Source of the DNA: an uncultured Prolixibacteraceae bacterium
GTDB taxonomy: Bacteria > Bacteroidota > Bacteroidia > Bacteroidales > Prolixibacteraceae
Reading direction: 5' to 3'
Assembly: GCA_937915865.1 (NCBI GenBank)
Contig: CALGIG010000049.1
Coordinates: forward strand, 1-11,218
Length of the DNA: 11,218 nucleotides
Shown: positions 1 through 7,462 of the stretch, piece by piece
How the letters are laid out: every line of letters starts with the position of its first letter
Numbering within the stretch: the first letter of the stretch is position 1
Program-made: the position numbers and the translations under genes
The notes under the pieces: generated by a model
Told to the model about the DNA's origin: nothing
Database searches by the model: none
The model's input: the letters and a program-made list of their open reading frames with translations, nothing else

Positions 1-332
1 TTATATACATTCTTCCAATGCTGATTCTGGCTATCAGTGATCCGATGGCAGCCATTCTGGGAATCAACATAAAGGCTTACAACGGAAGAATAAAATTGTT
101 TGGAAAAAAATTAAACAAAACCTGGCTAGGCTCCGGAGCTTTCCTGGCGTCAAGTTTTGTAATAAGTATTATAGCACTTTATTTTCATCGCGGGGTATTC
201 GATTTAAAAACATTCTGGTTGGCAATGGCAGTAGCTGCAACAACCATGTTTGCAGAATTAATTAGCTGGCGGGGGTCCGATAATTTAAGTATCCCGTTAA
301 GTGCAGTATTGATTTTAGTATTATTTCTATGA
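1..332 (+). CDS. SEC59/DGK1/VTE5-type CTP-dependent lipid kinase, C-terminal part
   Basis: This is the 3' end of a gene that begins before the window. The frame is open from base 3, and the first visible ATG (base 18) is internal to the conserved region, so the true start is upstream. About 109 residues are visible. They contain the family-like ISDPMAAILG motif, a short polar segment rich in Gly and Lys (GKKLNKTWLGS), a membrane helix (SSFVISIIALYF), and a final hydrophobic segment carrying AELISWRGSDNLSIPL. That resembles the closing AE-x-x-S-x-x-G-x-DN-x-x-IP signature of diacylglycerol, dolichol and phytol kinases. These integral membrane enzymes use CTP to phosphorylate a lipid alcohol, and bacterial members are often labelled phosphatidate cytidylyltransferase. 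The lipid substrate cannot be told. The following SDR and CDP-alcohol transferase genes fit a lipid-assembly role. Confidence 0.75.
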   Translation, partial: IYILPMLILAISDPMAAILGINIKAYNGRIKLFGKKLNKTWLGSGAFLASSFVISIIALYFHRGVFDLKTFWLAMAVAATTMFAELISWRGSDNLSIPLSAVLILVLFL

Positions 333-408
333 CACCGCAATTTTTAAGATATGGATTGAACAGAAAAAATTAGGAAACAAACTCAATTAGAAAACAAAAA
401 ACAGAAGT

Positions 409-1515
409 ATGAAAACAGTTGTAATAAACGGAGCCAATGGCTACGTTGCATCCCACTTTATAAGCAACCTGCTTAAACAAAAATATAAAGTAGTAGCCCT
501 GGTTCGAACCAACAAAAGATCGCCTCAGGAACGAATGAAAAAAGTACTTGCCGATATTAATGATGGTGAAAATGTGGAATATCCAAACCTGAAAGTTATT
601 GGCTATTCTTTGTGCGATGAAGATTTTTCTATTCCAAGGGACGAATTAAAAAGGATTTTTCGTGGAAATGTCGATTATTTTCATTTTGCAGCCAGCTTAA
701 AGTATGATAAGAAATCGGTTGATGAAATCTTTTCTACGAATATCAATGGCGTTGAAAATTCAATTAAAGTTTTTTCGAACTATGCAACCCCGGGTTCCCG
801 ATTTTTTTATATCGGAACAGCCTATTCCTGTGGCCGACTCGATGGTATTTTCGAAGAAAAATTTTATGAAAACAAAGACATTTCTGCTTTTAGAAACTAT
901 TACGAGCAATCGAAAAGATTTGCAGAAAATATTATTAAAGTAAACATTCAAAAGAACGGCTTAAACGGACACATTGTTAGATTATCACAAGTAGCCGGAA
1001 ATCAAAAAACAGGCATTACAAAAACCGATTATGGGATTTTTGATTTTGCCAAAAGAATGTTTAGCCTGGCTAACCGCTATCCTAACGAAATTATAAGAGT
1101 ACATGTCGATCCTGACTCCTCACAAAATTTAATCCCGATTGACACAGTTACTGCACACTTAACAAAAATGGTGGAAGAAACCGGAATTCCGGAAATAATG
1201 AATTTTGTGGCAAAAAAATCAATTCGAAACAGCCATATAATCGAAACATTAAACCGGTTATTACCCATCAATATTATTCCTCAGAAGAAATTAGAACGAA
1301 GAGATATGAACGCTATTGAAAGACTGATTTCAGTGGGCATGTCATTTACTGAAAGTTACATTGAAACCGATCTTTCATTTGATACAAGCCAGAGAGACAA
1401 ATTCATTCATTACGTTGAAACAGGCCCCAGTAATAATTCTGTTTCTAAAATGCTGGAATATTTTATTGAAAGTCTTTCAAAAAAAAGAAAGAAACAGGAA
1501 CCGGCTGCAGCCTGA
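409..1515 (+). CDS. Extended SDR (NAD-dependent epimerase/dehydratase or thioester-reductase-like)
   Basis: This is a 368-residue cytosolic oxidoreductase. The N-terminal Rossmann fold has the dinucleotide loop GANGYVA (Gly8, Gly11, Ala14 in place of the third Gly) and is followed by VVALVR, where the Arg suggests possible NADP preference. FHFAASLKYD is the usual strand-4 region. The catalytic set is complete: Ser140 in GTAYSCG and Tyr165-x-x-x-Lys169 in YYEQSK, with the 25-residue Ser-Tyr spacing of extended SDRs. The SK-x-x-AE continuation resembles the male-sterility/NAD_binding_4 branch (fatty acyl and thioester reductases), but also ordinary epimerases and ceramide-type reductases. The C-terminus ends in a basic, low-complexity tail (KKRKKQEPAAA). 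It lies 76 bp after the lipid kinase and 63 bp before the CDP-alcohol transferase, so a lipid or lipid-headgroup substrate is a reasonable inference. The exact reaction is unknown. Confidence 0.85.
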   Translation: MKTVVINGANGYVASHFISNLLKQKYKVVALVRTNKRSPQERMKKVLADINDGENVEYPNLKVIGYSLCDEDFSIPRDELKRIFRGNVDYFHFAASLKYDKKSVDEIFSTNINGVENSIKVFSNYATPGSRFFYIGTAYSCGRLDGIFEEKFYENKDISAFRNYYEQSKRFAENIIKVNIQKNGLNGHIVRLSQVAGNQKTGITKTDYGIFDFAKRMFSLANRYPNEIIRVHVDPDSSQNLIPIDTVTAHLTKMVEETGIPEIMNFVAKKSIRNSHIIETLNRLLPINIIPQKKLERRDMNAIERLISVGMSFTESYIETDLSFDTSQRDKFIHYVETGPSNNSVSKMLEYFIESLSKKRKKQEPAAA

Positions 1516-1578
1516 TAAAAAATGGTGAACGAAACAAGATCATTAAATTGAAAGAGTTGAAAATTAAACATTGACAAA

Positions 1579-2178
1579 ATGAAACAGATAACAGTACGGG
1601 GCGAAAACATTATTAACGTCCCTAATTTTATAAGCTTATATCGTCTTTTAGCATTTCCGGTAATATTTTTCATGGCGCTTACCGGCCGTGAACAATGGTT
1701 TGTCATTCTCCTGTGCATCAGCCTTGTAAGTGACGTTCTAGATGGCAATATAGCGCGACTATTTAAACTTCAAACACATTTTGGTGCAGCACTTGACAAT
1801 CTGGCAGATATTTTTACCTATGCCATGGCCATATTGGGTTTATTTATTTTTAAATGGACCGACATTAAGCCCCATTCCTGGATTTTATTCCTGTTCCTCG
1901 GAATATTTATACTCAGTTACATTGTATCATTTGCCCGGTTCGGAAAAATACCGGGACTGCATTTATACTCAGCCGTTTCTGCCGGATATGCCCAAAGTAT
2001 ATTCTTTTTTGTGTTATTCGTTTGGGGCTTCTACCCCTGGATGTTGTACGTTGTTGCTACGTGGGGAATAATTGCTTACACCGAAAAAATATTCATTCTT
2101 TTTAAGCTTGACGATATAAAAATTGGTGTAAAGGGATTGTATTGGGTAATGAAAAAAGAGAAGGAAAAAGCCAGCTAA
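1579..2178 (+). CDS. CDP-alcohol phosphatidyltransferase family protein
   Basis: This is a 199-residue polytopic membrane enzyme. It carries a perfect CDP-alcohol phosphatidyltransferase signature, D-x2-DG-x2-AR-x8-G-x3-D-x3-D: Asp52, Asp55-Gly56, Ala59-Arg60, Gly69, Asp73 and Asp77. These residues bind the divalent metals and the CDP group and supply the catalytic Asp. An N-terminal helix (NVPNFISLYRLLAFPVIFF, with the family's N-x-x-S-x-x-R pattern) and four or five further hydrophobic segments match the usual six-helix fold and length. The enzyme moves a phosphatidyl or similar phospho-group from a CDP-activated donor onto an alcohol. Acceptors in the family include glycerol-3-phosphate, serine, inositol phosphate and others, and the sequence does not decide among them. 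Only 3 bp separate its stop from the next gene, so the two are almost certainly co-transcribed. Confidence 0.92.
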   Translation: MKQITVRGENIINVPNFISLYRLLAFPVIFFMALTGREQWFVILLCISLVSDVLDGNIARLFKLQTHFGAALDNLADIFTYAMAILGLFIFKWTDIKPHSWILFLFLGIFILSYIVSFARFGKIPGLHLYSAVSAGYAQSIFFFVLFVWGFYPWMLYVVATWGIIAYTEKIFILFKLDDIKIGVKGLYWVMKKEKEKAS

Positions 2179-2181
2179 ATT

Positions 2182-4632
2182 ATGTTACATAAAATTACAC
2201 TGGTCATTTTTTTGACCATGATATATCTTGGAGCTATTTCCCAGGAAATTACCGGTTTTGTAAAAGACAAAAAAAATAATGAGCCAATTCCATTTTCAAA
2301 TGTGTGGATAAAAGGCACCACCACCGGGACTATGTCGGATTTAAATGGAGAATTTAAACTGAAATTATCCCAGAAGGATACACTCTGTGTGTCAACAGTT
2401 GGTTATCTAAAAGAAGAGATTCCGGCAAAAACGATAACTAACAATCCGCTTACTGTATTTATGAAAGAGGAAATACAGGAAATCAATGAAGTAACAGTAA
2501 AACCTGAAGTTTCGAGAGCAAAAGTTTTGTTAAAAAAGATTTTGGAGAGAAAAAAGGAGAACCGTGAAAACATCCTAAAAACCAGTGATTATAAAACTTT
2601 TGCACGAACGGCAGTTTATGTGGCTATTGACTCTACTTCCAAAGTAAACCGGATTATCAGTAACATGGATGAAGTGACCATGAAGCTGGATGGGCAGAGT
2701 TTACGGTTTTCACCAATTTACCTTGCCGAGCTGGGTGAAAAAAGTGTCAATGGGAAAGATAGTGTTGTGTATGACAGGAAAGATGGTATTTTCCCAAAAT
2801 TAAACCAAACGATAGAAAGTTTAATCCTTTTAAATGTAGTTATAGATTTAGACTTTTATAAAGATCAAATTAACATTCTTGGGCGGGGTATGACCTCACC
2901 TTTAAGTAACTCGGCACAACTGCACTATGATTTTTATTTAAACGACAGTACATATATAAACGACACCAAATATTTTAGCTTTTCTTTTACTCCGAAAAAT
3001 AAATATAATCCTTTATTTACCGGCCGTTTTACAGTTGAAGACAGCACGTTTGCCCTTACCCGAATTTTTGCTTATGTACAAAAAGAGGCAAATATAAATT
3101 TTGTGAATGGGTTTAAAGCGAATGTAAACTATTCAAAAACCGATAAAGACAAATGGTTTTACAGTGATCAGGAGATTAGCCTGAACATGGCGCTTACCCT
3201 AAATAAAGATACAGCCTCAAAATATGGTTCTCAGCGATTTGACGAAATTTCCAGCGGTAACTGGCTGGTAACAAAAACTACAAAATATTCTACATCGAAA
3301 CAGTTAGATGCAGTGAAACCACGAAACTGGAAAAACCAGCCTGAATTTGCATCCACCAACCATTTGGACGAAGGAACTTACATGCGCGTTGATAAATTGA
3401 AGGAGAACTCCGTTGTAAAGGGAATTGATGCTATTGGAGGAATGGTTTTAACGAGCTACGTCGATGTGGGGAAAATAGAAATCGGGCCGGTATTCGACAT
3501 ATACAGCACCAATGCCATTGAAGGACAGCGCTTTTCCCTTCCATTACGAACCGGTGAAAAAATGTTCGAACATTTTACTGTGGGTGGCTTCTTGGGCTAC
3601 GGAACAAAAAGCAATGAGTTAAAATTCGGGGCTAATATGGCTTACCAGCCATTAGACAAAGATAAATTTATTTTCAGGGCGAATTATTCCAATGATTACA
3701 ACCTGGTTTCCCAGGACAAATACCTTCGGTTTATCAAAAAAAACCCAAACACACGCGGAAACGGAAATTTTATTGCTGCACTTACCAGCCGGGAGAAGAA
3801 TCCTTATTTAAAGGAGGAGAAAAGCTTTAATTTTATTTTTGAATATAATGCCAACGAAAATATTAACGTTGAAATATCTCCCTATTTCCTTCATAATATA
3901 GAAACCCCGGATGTACATTTTACCCGTAGTAATATGGATTATCATACCTATAATAATTACGGTGTTTTGTTTAATACCCGCCTGGCCTTCGGGCAGTATT
4001 ACGATAAATATTATTTTACACGCGTTTACTACATCGACGAAACCCCGGTAATAAACTTAAGCATGGATTTGGGGCAGGTAAATTTGCCGGACAATGATGC
4101 CAATAATTTTGGCTTATATGCCCAGTTTCATGGCTCAATTGTAGGACGGGTAAATATGGGACTAACATTTATGCGCTACATGTTAAACGGTGGTTACCTT
4201 TTTGGAGATGCTCCCTATGATTTGTTGGATCAACCCGTTGGTTCGATGTCGCTGGGCTATGCGAAATACAGGTTTAATCTTTTACATCACGCTGCTTTTG
4301 CACATAACCTGTATACCAATTTTCACTGGGATTTTAACGGAGGAGGAATTTTGCTTAACCGTATTCCGTTGATTAGAAGTTTAAAGTTACGGGAAATAGT
4401 TTCCCTTAAAAGCCATTACGGAAAACTTACAAGTGCATATAAACCGGTTTTCGAATTGCCGGGCTATTATACTACAGAGATGAGTACTCCCTACACTGAA
4501 ATCGGATTTGGATTAACCAATATATTTAAAGTTCTGCGTGTGGAATATGTACATCAGCTTGGCGGAACATATGCAACCGCAGATTTTGCCGACAAAAACG
4601 GAATATTCTTCAGAGCTGAAATGAGTTTTTGA
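2182..4632 (+). CDS. DUF5686 outer-membrane protein with carboxypeptidase-regulatory-like N-terminal domain
   Basis: This is an 816-residue exported protein. Residues 1-21 form a signal peptide (MLHKITLVIFLTMIYLGAISQ), cut near SQ-EI. Residues about 22-100 are a CarboxypepD_reg-like beta-sandwich (ITGFVKDKKNNEPIPFSNV, then GTTTGTMSDLNGEFKL and STVGY), the module that precedes many Bacteroidota outer-membrane barrels. The rest matches the DUF5686 pattern: a Lys-rich helical stretch (AKVLLKKILERKKEN), then a long series of alternating aromatic/polar beta strands, ending in a terminal Phe (FFRAEMSF) as is usual for BAM substrates. It lacks a recognisable TonB box and plug, so it is not a typical SusC. 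It sits 3 bp after the phosphatidyltransferase, which suggests a part in envelope assembly or transport, but no function is established for the family. Confidence 0.85.
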   Translation: MLHKITLVIFLTMIYLGAISQEITGFVKDKKNNEPIPFSNVWIKGTTTGTMSDLNGEFKLKLSQKDTLCVSTVGYLKEEIPAKTITNNPLTVFMKEEIQEINEVTVKPEVSRAKVLLKKILERKKENRENILKTSDYKTFARTAVYVAIDSTSKVNRIISNMDEVTMKLDGQSLRFSPIYLAELGEKSVNGKDSVVYDRKDGIFPKLNQTIESLILLNVVIDLDFYKDQINILGRGMTSPLSNSAQLHYDFYLNDSTYINDTKYFSFSFTPKNKYNPLFTGRFTVEDSTFALTRIFAYVQKEANINFVNGFKANVNYSKTDKDKWFYSDQEISLNMALTLNKDTASKYGSQRFDEISSGNWLVTKTTKYSTSKQLDAVKPRNWKNQPEFASTNHLDEGTYMRVDKLKENSVVKGIDAIGGMVLTSYVDVGKIEIGPVFDIYSTNAIEGQRFSLPLRTGEKMFEHFTVGGFLGYGTKSNELKFGANMAYQPLDKDKFIFRANYSNDYNLVSQDKYLRFIKKNPNTRGNGNFIAALTSREKNPYLKEEKSFNFIFEYNANENINVEISPYFLHNIETPDVHFTRSNMDYHTYNNYGVLFNTRLAFGQYYDKYYFTRVYYIDETPVINLSMDLGQVNLPDNDANNFGLYAQFHGSIVGRVNMGLTFMRYMLNGGYLFGDAPYDLLDQPVGSMSLGYAKYRFNLLHHAAFAHNLYTNFHWDFNGGGILLNRIPLIRSLKLREIVSLKSHYGKLTSAYKPVFELPGYYTTEMSTPYTEIGFGLTNIFKVLRVEYVHQLGGTYATADFADKNGIFFRAEMSF

Positions 4633-4639
4633 TGAATAC

Positions 4640-4660
4640 AAGTTTACCATAAAACTTTTT
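4640..4660 (+). terminator. Possible weak hairpin terminator after the DUF5686 gene
   Basis: AAGTTT (4640-4645) and AAACTT (4652-4657) form a 6-bp stem around a 6-nt loop, running into five T residues at 4656-4660. The stem is AT-rich with a single G-C pair, so any termination would be partial. Its place directly after the stop codon is the main support. Confidence 0.3.
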
Positions 4661-4665
4661 GATTA

Positions 4666-4678
4666 ACAATTTAATTGT
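4666..4678. promoter_or_regulatory. 13-bp perfect palindrome upstream of the alarmone synthetase
   Basis: ACAATT-T-AATTGT is a perfect palindrome with a one-base centre, ending 6 bp before the ATG at 4685. Its position would suit an operator or a start-site hairpin. AT-rich palindromes of this size also arise by chance, and no second copy was seen in the window. Confidence 0.2.
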
Positions 4679-4684
4679 AAAGAA

Positions 4685-5368
4685 ATGAACATTGTACCGG
4701 AATATACAAAAACACTTTATTTGTTTGAAGGTGTAAAAGGAAATTTGTTACCTGATGATCTCACAGAAAAGATTCGTTCCTTTATTACAATTGAAAATCT
4801 TTATTTATCGGCCACACGTGAAATTGTAACCAAACTCGAAAATCTGAACAGTGAATTTAAATATACACAGGAACGAAATCCAATTCATAATATAAGTACG
4901 CGGGTAAAAACACCAGCGAGCATTATGCGAAAAATACAGAAACGCGGGCATGAGCTTTCTGTAGAGGCGGCCCAAAAATTTATAGCTGACATCGCGGGAG
5001 TGCGAGTTATTTGTTCCTATATCGATGATATTTATCTGATTAAAGATTTACTTCTTTCTCAGGATGACATTCAACTTATTCGTGAATCCGATTACATCAA
5101 ACACCCAAAAGCCAACGGATACAGGAGTCTTCATCTAATTGTAACGATTCCAGTTTTTCAGTCTTCCAAAACAGAATTGGTGAATGTTGAAATACAAATA
5201 CGTACCATTGCCATGGACTTTTGGGCATCGCTCGAACACGAACTGGCATACAAACTTGATGATGAAAAGAGGGTTTCTGTTTCTTCTGAATTAAAAGCTT
5301 GTGCCGATGAAATTGCAGAAATTGATACACGAATGCAAAACCTTTACAGTAAAACAATAAAACGGTAA
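4685..5368 (+). CDS. Small alarmone synthetase (RelA/SpoT synthetase domain, RelQ/RelP-like)
   Basis: This 227-residue protein consists essentially of one (p)ppGpp synthetase domain, with no HD hydrolase, TGS or ACT domains. That matches stand-alone small alarmone synthetases of about 200-260 residues, not long RSH proteins. Visible motifs are STRVKTPASIMRKIQKR (residues 71-87, the Arg/Lys substrate-binding block), DIAGVRVIC (Asp102, metal ligand), the HPKANGYRSLH block with Tyr146, which stacks on the guanine of GDP/GTP, and VEIQIRT (Glu169) followed by FWASLEHEL (His185). All key synthetase residues appear intact. The expected reaction is pyrophosphate transfer from ATP to GTP or GDP to give pppGpp or ppGpp in the cytosol. 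Without a hydrolase domain, activity is probably set by expression. A 52-bp gap holding a weak hairpin and a palindrome separates it from the lipid genes, so it may have its own control. Confidence 0.92.
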   Translation: MNIVPEYTKTLYLFEGVKGNLLPDDLTEKIRSFITIENLYLSATREIVTKLENLNSEFKYTQERNPIHNISTRVKTPASIMRKIQKRGHELSVEAAQKFIADIAGVRVICSYIDDIYLIKDLLLSQDDIQLIRESDYIKHPKANGYRSLHLIVTIPVFQSSKTELVNVEIQIRTIAMDFWASLEHELAYKLDDEKRVSVSSELKACADEIAEIDTRMQNLYSKTIKR

Positions 5369-5423
5369 ACTTCATAGGGAAGAATAAGCCGGTAATTGCT
5401 CAATTTTATTTAACTTTAAAAAA

Positions 5424-5460
5424 ATAGCTGACCATAACAAATTGATTTTCTTGCAGCTAT
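5424..5460. promoter_or_regulatory. 7-bp inverted repeat in the gap before the membrane protein gene
   Basis: ATAGCTG (5424-5430) and CAGCTAT (5454-5460) are exact inverted copies 23 nt apart. The right arm also pairs as CAGC (5454-5457) with GCTG (5465-5468). The element lies in the 123-bp gap between the alarmone synthetase stop and the ATG at 5492. It could be an operator or an RNA structure. It lacks a T-tract, so a simple terminator is unlikely, and chance cannot be excluded. Confidence 0.25.
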
Positions 5461-5491
5461 CGTTGCTGAAATTAATTATTTATCTGAAAAT

Positions 5492-6103
5492 ATGATTTGG
5501 ATAAAACTTGGAATCTTACTTATCAGTTTTATTTATGCCGGATGGTTGCCTTATACGGTTAAAAAGAATATTCAGCATATTGACTTTGATTTAAATAAAT
5601 ATACCCTAAGCTTTTTAAGCAACAAAAATCTTTTTGGTGATACTTATGTAAAAGCATATAAACGTCTTCTTTTTGCAACTGCTATTTTAAATTATTTATT
5701 TTTCTGGCTATTATCCGAATTTTACGATTTAGGTAAAAATGAAAGATTTATGCGACAAATAGACACCAGTTTTGCATTTTTAACCCTTTTGGCATTCGTT
5801 CCCCATAATTTTTATCCCTACAGTCGTAGAAATTTGGCTTTAAGCATTCAACGAATACTTCATAATTTGCTGGCAATTGTTGTTTTTATTACCCTTTCTA
5901 TGTTAATTATTTTGTTCCAGACAGCCATTTTATCCGATTTACACTTCATCGGTCTTACCGGTCTGATTATTATCATTGTTGTAATATTAATAGTTTTGTT
6001 TCCTATCATAAGAAACGGTGTAAACGGAGTTGCAGAAATACTTTTTATCAATGGGATTAGTATCTGGAGTATATTTATTACAATAACCACATTTATAAAA
6101 TAA
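5492..6103 (+). CDS. Hypothetical multi-pass membrane protein
   Basis: I do not recognise this 203-residue protein. It has about six hydrophobic segments, near residues 3-20, 58-76, 90-105, 122-146, 152-172 and 178-202, so it is an integral inner-membrane protein with both termini probably on the same side. Polar residues that stand out in the middle are PHNFYPYSRRN (104-114), RILHN (121-125) and RNGVNGVAE (174-182). The layout, with histidines at helix borders, loosely recalls DUF998 or Frag1/DRAM-like proteins, but this rests on topology and not on a clear motif match. It is the last + strand gene before the mobile element, 123 bp after the alarmone synthetase, and may be transcribed alone. 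Confidence 0.75.
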   Translation: MIWIKLGILLISFIYAGWLPYTVKKNIQHIDFDLNKYTLSFLSNKNLFGDTYVKAYKRLLFATAILNYLFFWLLSEFYDLGKNERFMRQIDTSFAFLTLLAFVPHNFYPYSRRNLALSIQRILHNLLAIVVFITLSMLIILFQTAILSDLHFIGLTGLIIIIVVILIVLFPIIRNGVNGVAEILFINGISIWSIFITITTFIK

Positions 6104-6401
6104 GCTTCTTATGTTTCACTGTAAAATTTCTCTAAAAAAATGTTTCCCAGTACTTCCTCTAAACAGTTCTCTGATTAACTCAAGTTGCTATGTTTAAATT
6201 TTGTATATAATAAATGTTATGGCAGGTGAATGTGAATAGTTTGCAAACATTGAATATCCCGTCACATCTTTGATTTTAATGTTGTATGATAGTCGCAGAG
6301 AAGGTATTGTTGCTTCCGGATTATATATCAACAACTCTTTCTTTATAGCGTGAATGTTGTTTTGAATAATAAATGAGTCATATGGTCTGTGAAAGATATA
6401 T
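6104..6401. other. Intergenic interval at the junction of chromosomal genes and the mobile element
   Basis: This 298-bp AT-rich stretch lies between the + strand membrane protein and the end of the - strand mob operon. Transcripts converge here. I see no tRNA, no transposase remnant and no strong terminator. ATAAG-CTT-CTTAT near 6101-6113 and ACAAC...GTTGT near 6330-6360 are only weak inverted repeats. The left boundary of the element probably falls in or close to this interval, but no repeat marks it without seeing the other end. Confidence 0.5.
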
Positions 6402-6418
6402 TTAAATAAACCAACTAA
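6194..6418 (-). pseudogene. Start-less open frame, possible gene remnant
   Basis: On the - strand a frame stays open for 74 codons from just after the TAA at 6421-6419 to the TAA at 6196-6194. The translation has a protein-like C-terminal part (IPSLRLSYNIKIKDVTGYSM, then FANYSHSPAITFIIYKI). No ATG or GTG precedes the middle of the frame; the first plausible starts are two TTG codons about 29 codons in, and the only ATG is about 20 codons from the end. It could be a decayed remnant left at the element's edge, or simply chance openness in AT-rich DNA. I do not recognise it. Confidence 0.2.
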
Positions 6419-6686
6419 TTACAGAGATTAGCAATACAAATCCCACCAACATTAAAAACCATTTTGGAATAATCACATTTTTTCTTACCGCCTGTTTGTG
6501 TTTTTCAAGCAATTCTTCCAACTTATCAGTATTCAAATCAACCTTTATTTTAGCTGTTTTTAGTTCCTGCAGCTGTCGTCTAATTTCAGGAGCAACTTCT
6601 TTTATATTTTTACTGGTTTGCTGGAGGATTTCAATCTCAGCGATTAGTATTTCCAGTAACTTTTGTTGTGATAAATTTTTTCTCAT
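6402..6686 (-). CDS. Small coiled-coil, C-terminally membrane-anchored protein of the mob operon
   Basis: This is a 94-residue protein of no recognised family. Residues about 1-68 are highly charged with a heptad-like pattern of Leu/Ile (LLEILIAEIEILQQ, then LNTDKLEELLEKHKQ), predicting a coiled coil. Residues 74-94 (PKWFLMLVGFVLLISVISWF) form a single hydrophobic segment at the extreme C-terminus, so the protein should be tail-anchored with the coiled coil in the cytoplasm. Its ATG overlaps the relaxase stop (ATGA), which implies translational coupling and a related role. An inference is that it tethers or organises the relaxosome at the inner membrane. Small membrane proteins are common downstream of relaxases in Bacteroidota elements, but their functions are mostly unknown. 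Confidence 0.8.
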   Translation of the reverse strand: MRKNLSQQKLLEILIAEIEILQQTSKNIKEVAPEIRRQLQELKTAKIKVDLNTDKLEELLEKHKQAVRKNVIIPKWFLMLVGFVLLISVISWFI

Positions 6687-7462
6687 ATCCTGAATCCTCG
6701 TTTTTTATTTGGCTTATATTGTTGTCTTTTTCGTTCGGGGAAAGTTGTTGTTCTTAAGTTCTGTATGATTAAATTCTGTAATTTTGCAGCGCTAAATGAG
6801 CGATGCACTGAACTAGCCTTTATCGATTCTTCACCAATTTTGAATCTTATCCCAACAACTTTTCCATCTGAGGCTTGCTTGAGTTGCATTTGAATGCCGA
6901 GTAAATTCATTTGTTCGGCATATTCAAAAATGTTCTGCGGTTTTTGAGGCAAGATTTTTTCATGTGCATTGATAATTTGGTTACCCAGTCTTTCTTCTTT
7001 TTGTTGCTGTATTTCTTTTGCAGTGGTGAATCCCCACTTTTTGGCAATACTTTCAGCAATGCGCTGCGCCTTTTTGCTGATAAAATGGTCTTTGTAAGCT
7101 TTGCCGTTAGAATCAATCCTGTTCACAAAAATATGCAGGTGCCTGTGGTCTTTATCACAGTGCAGAAAGGATATATACTGTTGCTCTTTCAATTTCATTC
7201 GTTCCAGAAAATCACCGGCAAGTTTTGCAAAATCAGCGTGTGTAAGTTTTATTCCGTCAGGAATTGATGGACTAAGCACGATAGAAAAGGAATTTCGTTC
7301 GCATCGTGCATTCAGGTTCTGAAATACACGGAACTCCTTTGCAATTTCTTTCCCTGTTTCACCGGCAACATTATGCCGGTTTATTTCTAACGCTCCTTTT
7401 TTGTTTTTTGCATAATTAATGGCATTGGAAACATGCGATATGCTTTTGGCTTTCCCTATCAT
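6683..7462 (-). CDS. Relaxase / mobilization nuclease (PF03432-type, MOBP-like)
   Basis: This 259-residue protein is the DNA-nicking enzyme of conjugative mobilization. The metal-binding motif is complete: His101-x-Asp103-x2-His106-x-His108-x-His110-x3-Asn114 (HCDKDHRHLHIFVN), which fits the HxDxxHxHxHxxxN form of motif III in this family. The likely nucleophile is Tyr17 in the N-terminal AINYAKN segment, the usual motif I position. Its expected role is to cut one strand at oriT, stay covalently joined to the 5' end and lead it into a type IV secretion channel supplied by another element. It lacks a C-terminal helicase or primase domain and has a very basic tail (RKRQQYKPNKKRG). It overlaps MobC by ATGA upstream and the membrane-anchored protein by ATGA downstream, making a tightly coupled three-gene set. 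Confidence 0.93.
   Translation of the reverse strand: MIGKAKSISHVSNAINYAKNKKGALEINRHNVAGETGKEIAKEFRVFQNLNARCERNSFSIVLSPSIPDGIKLTHADFAKLAGDFLERMKLKEQQYISFLHCDKDHRHLHIFVNRIDSNGKAYKDHFISKKAQRIAESIAKKWGFTTAKEIQQQKEERLGNQIINAHEKILPQKPQNIFEYAEQMNLLGIQMQLKQASDGKVVGIRFKIGEESIKASSVHRSFSAAKLQNLIIQNLRTTTFPERKRQQYKPNKKRGFRI

Noticed and set aside
1410..1748. 112-codon open frame on the - strand
   Set aside because: It lies antisense across the end of the SDR gene and the start of the CDP-alcohol transferase gene, both with clear catalytic motifs. Its translation has no recognisable domain.
2182..4632. SusC/TonB-dependent receptor assignment
   Set aside because: The N-terminal regulatory-like domain is shared with SusC, but there is no plug domain or TonB box and the barrel region fits DUF5686.
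6104..6401. tRNA gene or tRNA 3' end as the integration site
   Set aside because: No cloverleaf, T-loop (GTTCRA) or acceptor pattern is visible in this AT-rich interval on either strand.
6911..7267. 118-codon open frame on the + strand
   Set aside because: It is antisense to the relaxase, whose histidine motif is intact. The Phe/Cys-rich translation is typical of a shadow frame.
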